Below, one piece after another: positions 21,101 to 21,819 of a stretch of 21,819 bases of DNA. The notes under the pieces were generated by a model that had not been told where the DNA came from, made no database searches, and was given only the letters and a program-made list of their open reading frames with translations. Each line of letters opens with the position of its first letter. Positions within the stretch are counted from its first letter, which is position 1. The stretch spans positions 1-21,819 of the forward strand of contig JAOXYB010095715.1 in NCBI GenBank assembly GCA_028565635.1. The letters run 5' to 3'. This DNA is from Phoronis ovalis. Lineage: Eukaryota > Phoronida > Phoronidae. The position numbers and the translations under genes were made by a program.

Positions 21101-21819
21101 GTTTGAAGTGTTTTGGTATCATATTCTTTCGTCTATCTCATGTTCTGCAAGTACTGTTTTGGAGTGGCAGTAACCCACTCACTTTTTTTTTGCTACTACG
21201 CTTCTTTTTAAAATTTCGATCGGAGTGAATGGGATTCTCAGCATATTTCTTGCAAGCAGAAATAAATTAAATATGGCATGGAGATAAATATGTCTGAGCT
21301 GCCCTATTCAGTGAAAATGACAGTGCAGAACATTGTTGAACTATTCATACAAGGGGATTGTCCCATCATCTCTAAATCTGTCCAGTCTATTCCCACTTTA
21401 ATCTCTGCATTCCAATTGATAAGATAAATGTTTATCCAAGTGTCCTAAAGGTAGGAAAATTGATAACATATCAATTTGAAAAATTTCGAGGTTCGTTTTT
21501 TAATACTACACCCTGTACCAACCAAAGGTAAAATTTCGTGGGCCATCAGGGGGTTTAACACATTTATTTGAACAAATTTTTCTGTCGCTTTTAGATACAG
21601 AAGAATAAATCAGATTAGACAGTCATATGCATTCAAAGGTTTGGTTATTATTACATCAACATGATACTACTGCTTCAGTCTTTATTTTTCAGTTTTCATT
21701 TTTTTTATTTATGACTTTATTTCTGAAAGATGAAATAATGGTTGGACATATCATATAAATTTCTGTTTATAAAAGCTTTCACTACAAAGTCTAATTTGGG
21801 GAGTTACCCATTAAGCAGA
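15186..21819 (-). other. Long 5' intron or upstream region, no exon recognised
   Basis: At least 6.6 kb of AT-rich sequence lies upstream of exon 1's acceptor. I looked on the minus strand for the roughly 70 N-terminal residues expected from the family and found nothing convincing. There are only short chance ORFs, a 14-bp tandem duplication and scattered simple repeats. The promoter and initiator exon are probably beyond position 21819, but a short exon here could be missed. Confidence 0.6.
20359..20386 (+). repeat. 14-bp tandem duplication CCTACCTGATAGAT
   Basis: Two adjacent perfect copies of the 14-base unit lie in the long right-hand intron. This is consistent with replication slippage. 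Confidence 0.75.

Noticed and set aside
1-21819. CRISPR arrays, operons, phage or retroviral genes
   Set aside because: There are no regularly spaced repeats, no bacterial-style gene spacing and no gag/pol-like ORF; the sequence is intron-dominated eukaryotic DNA.

Overview
This window is AT-rich, intron-dominated animal nuclear DNA. It holds the 5' part of one large multi-exon gene on the minus strand (transcribed right to left), one tRNA gene nested in an intron, and two short non-coding elements with terminal inverted repeats. I see nothing bacterial or viral. The protein family is metazoan. Small exons with GT-AG introns, the nested Pol III tRNA and the long G/C homopolymer tracts suggest an invertebrate, perhaps a marine lophotrochozoan such as a mollusc; that placement is a guess.

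The gene encodes a Rho guanine-nucleotide exchange factor of the ARHGEF40 (Solo) / PLEKHG4 (puratrophin-1, Quattro) / PLEKHG4B family. Nine exons can be placed: 15185-14678, 10367-9966, 6399-6276, 5916-5817, 5083-4985, 4458-4342, 3444-3194, 2004-1866 and 998-876. Every junction uses GT-AG and the codon phases agree across all eight introns, giving 621 continuous codons. In order they encode a conserved N-terminal module, an acidic/serine-rich linker, a CRAL-TRIO (Sec14-like) domain, and the start of a spectrin-like helical region. The initiator exon(s) lie beyond the right edge or were not recognised. The remaining spectrin-like region and the catalytic DH-PH domains must lie beyond the left edge.

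Region by region: 1-875 is an intron with a strange G10-T4-A5-C22 palindrome at its very start. 876-2004 holds two exons around a 273-bp MITE-like element with G-run inverted repeats and a GGAC duplication. 2005-6399 holds six exons with short introns, one carrying a second, 344-bp inverted-repeat element. 6400-9965 is an intron carrying tRNA-Lys(CUU). 10368-14677 is a 4.3-kb intron. 15186-21819 is at least 6.6 kb of apparent intron with no exon I can support.

The most notable items are the two inverted-repeat elements, the conserved N-terminal module with no domain name known to me, two phase-compatible candidate cassette exons, and the possible assembly or adaptor artefact at bases 1-82. 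I found no evidence for a wholly new biological system.
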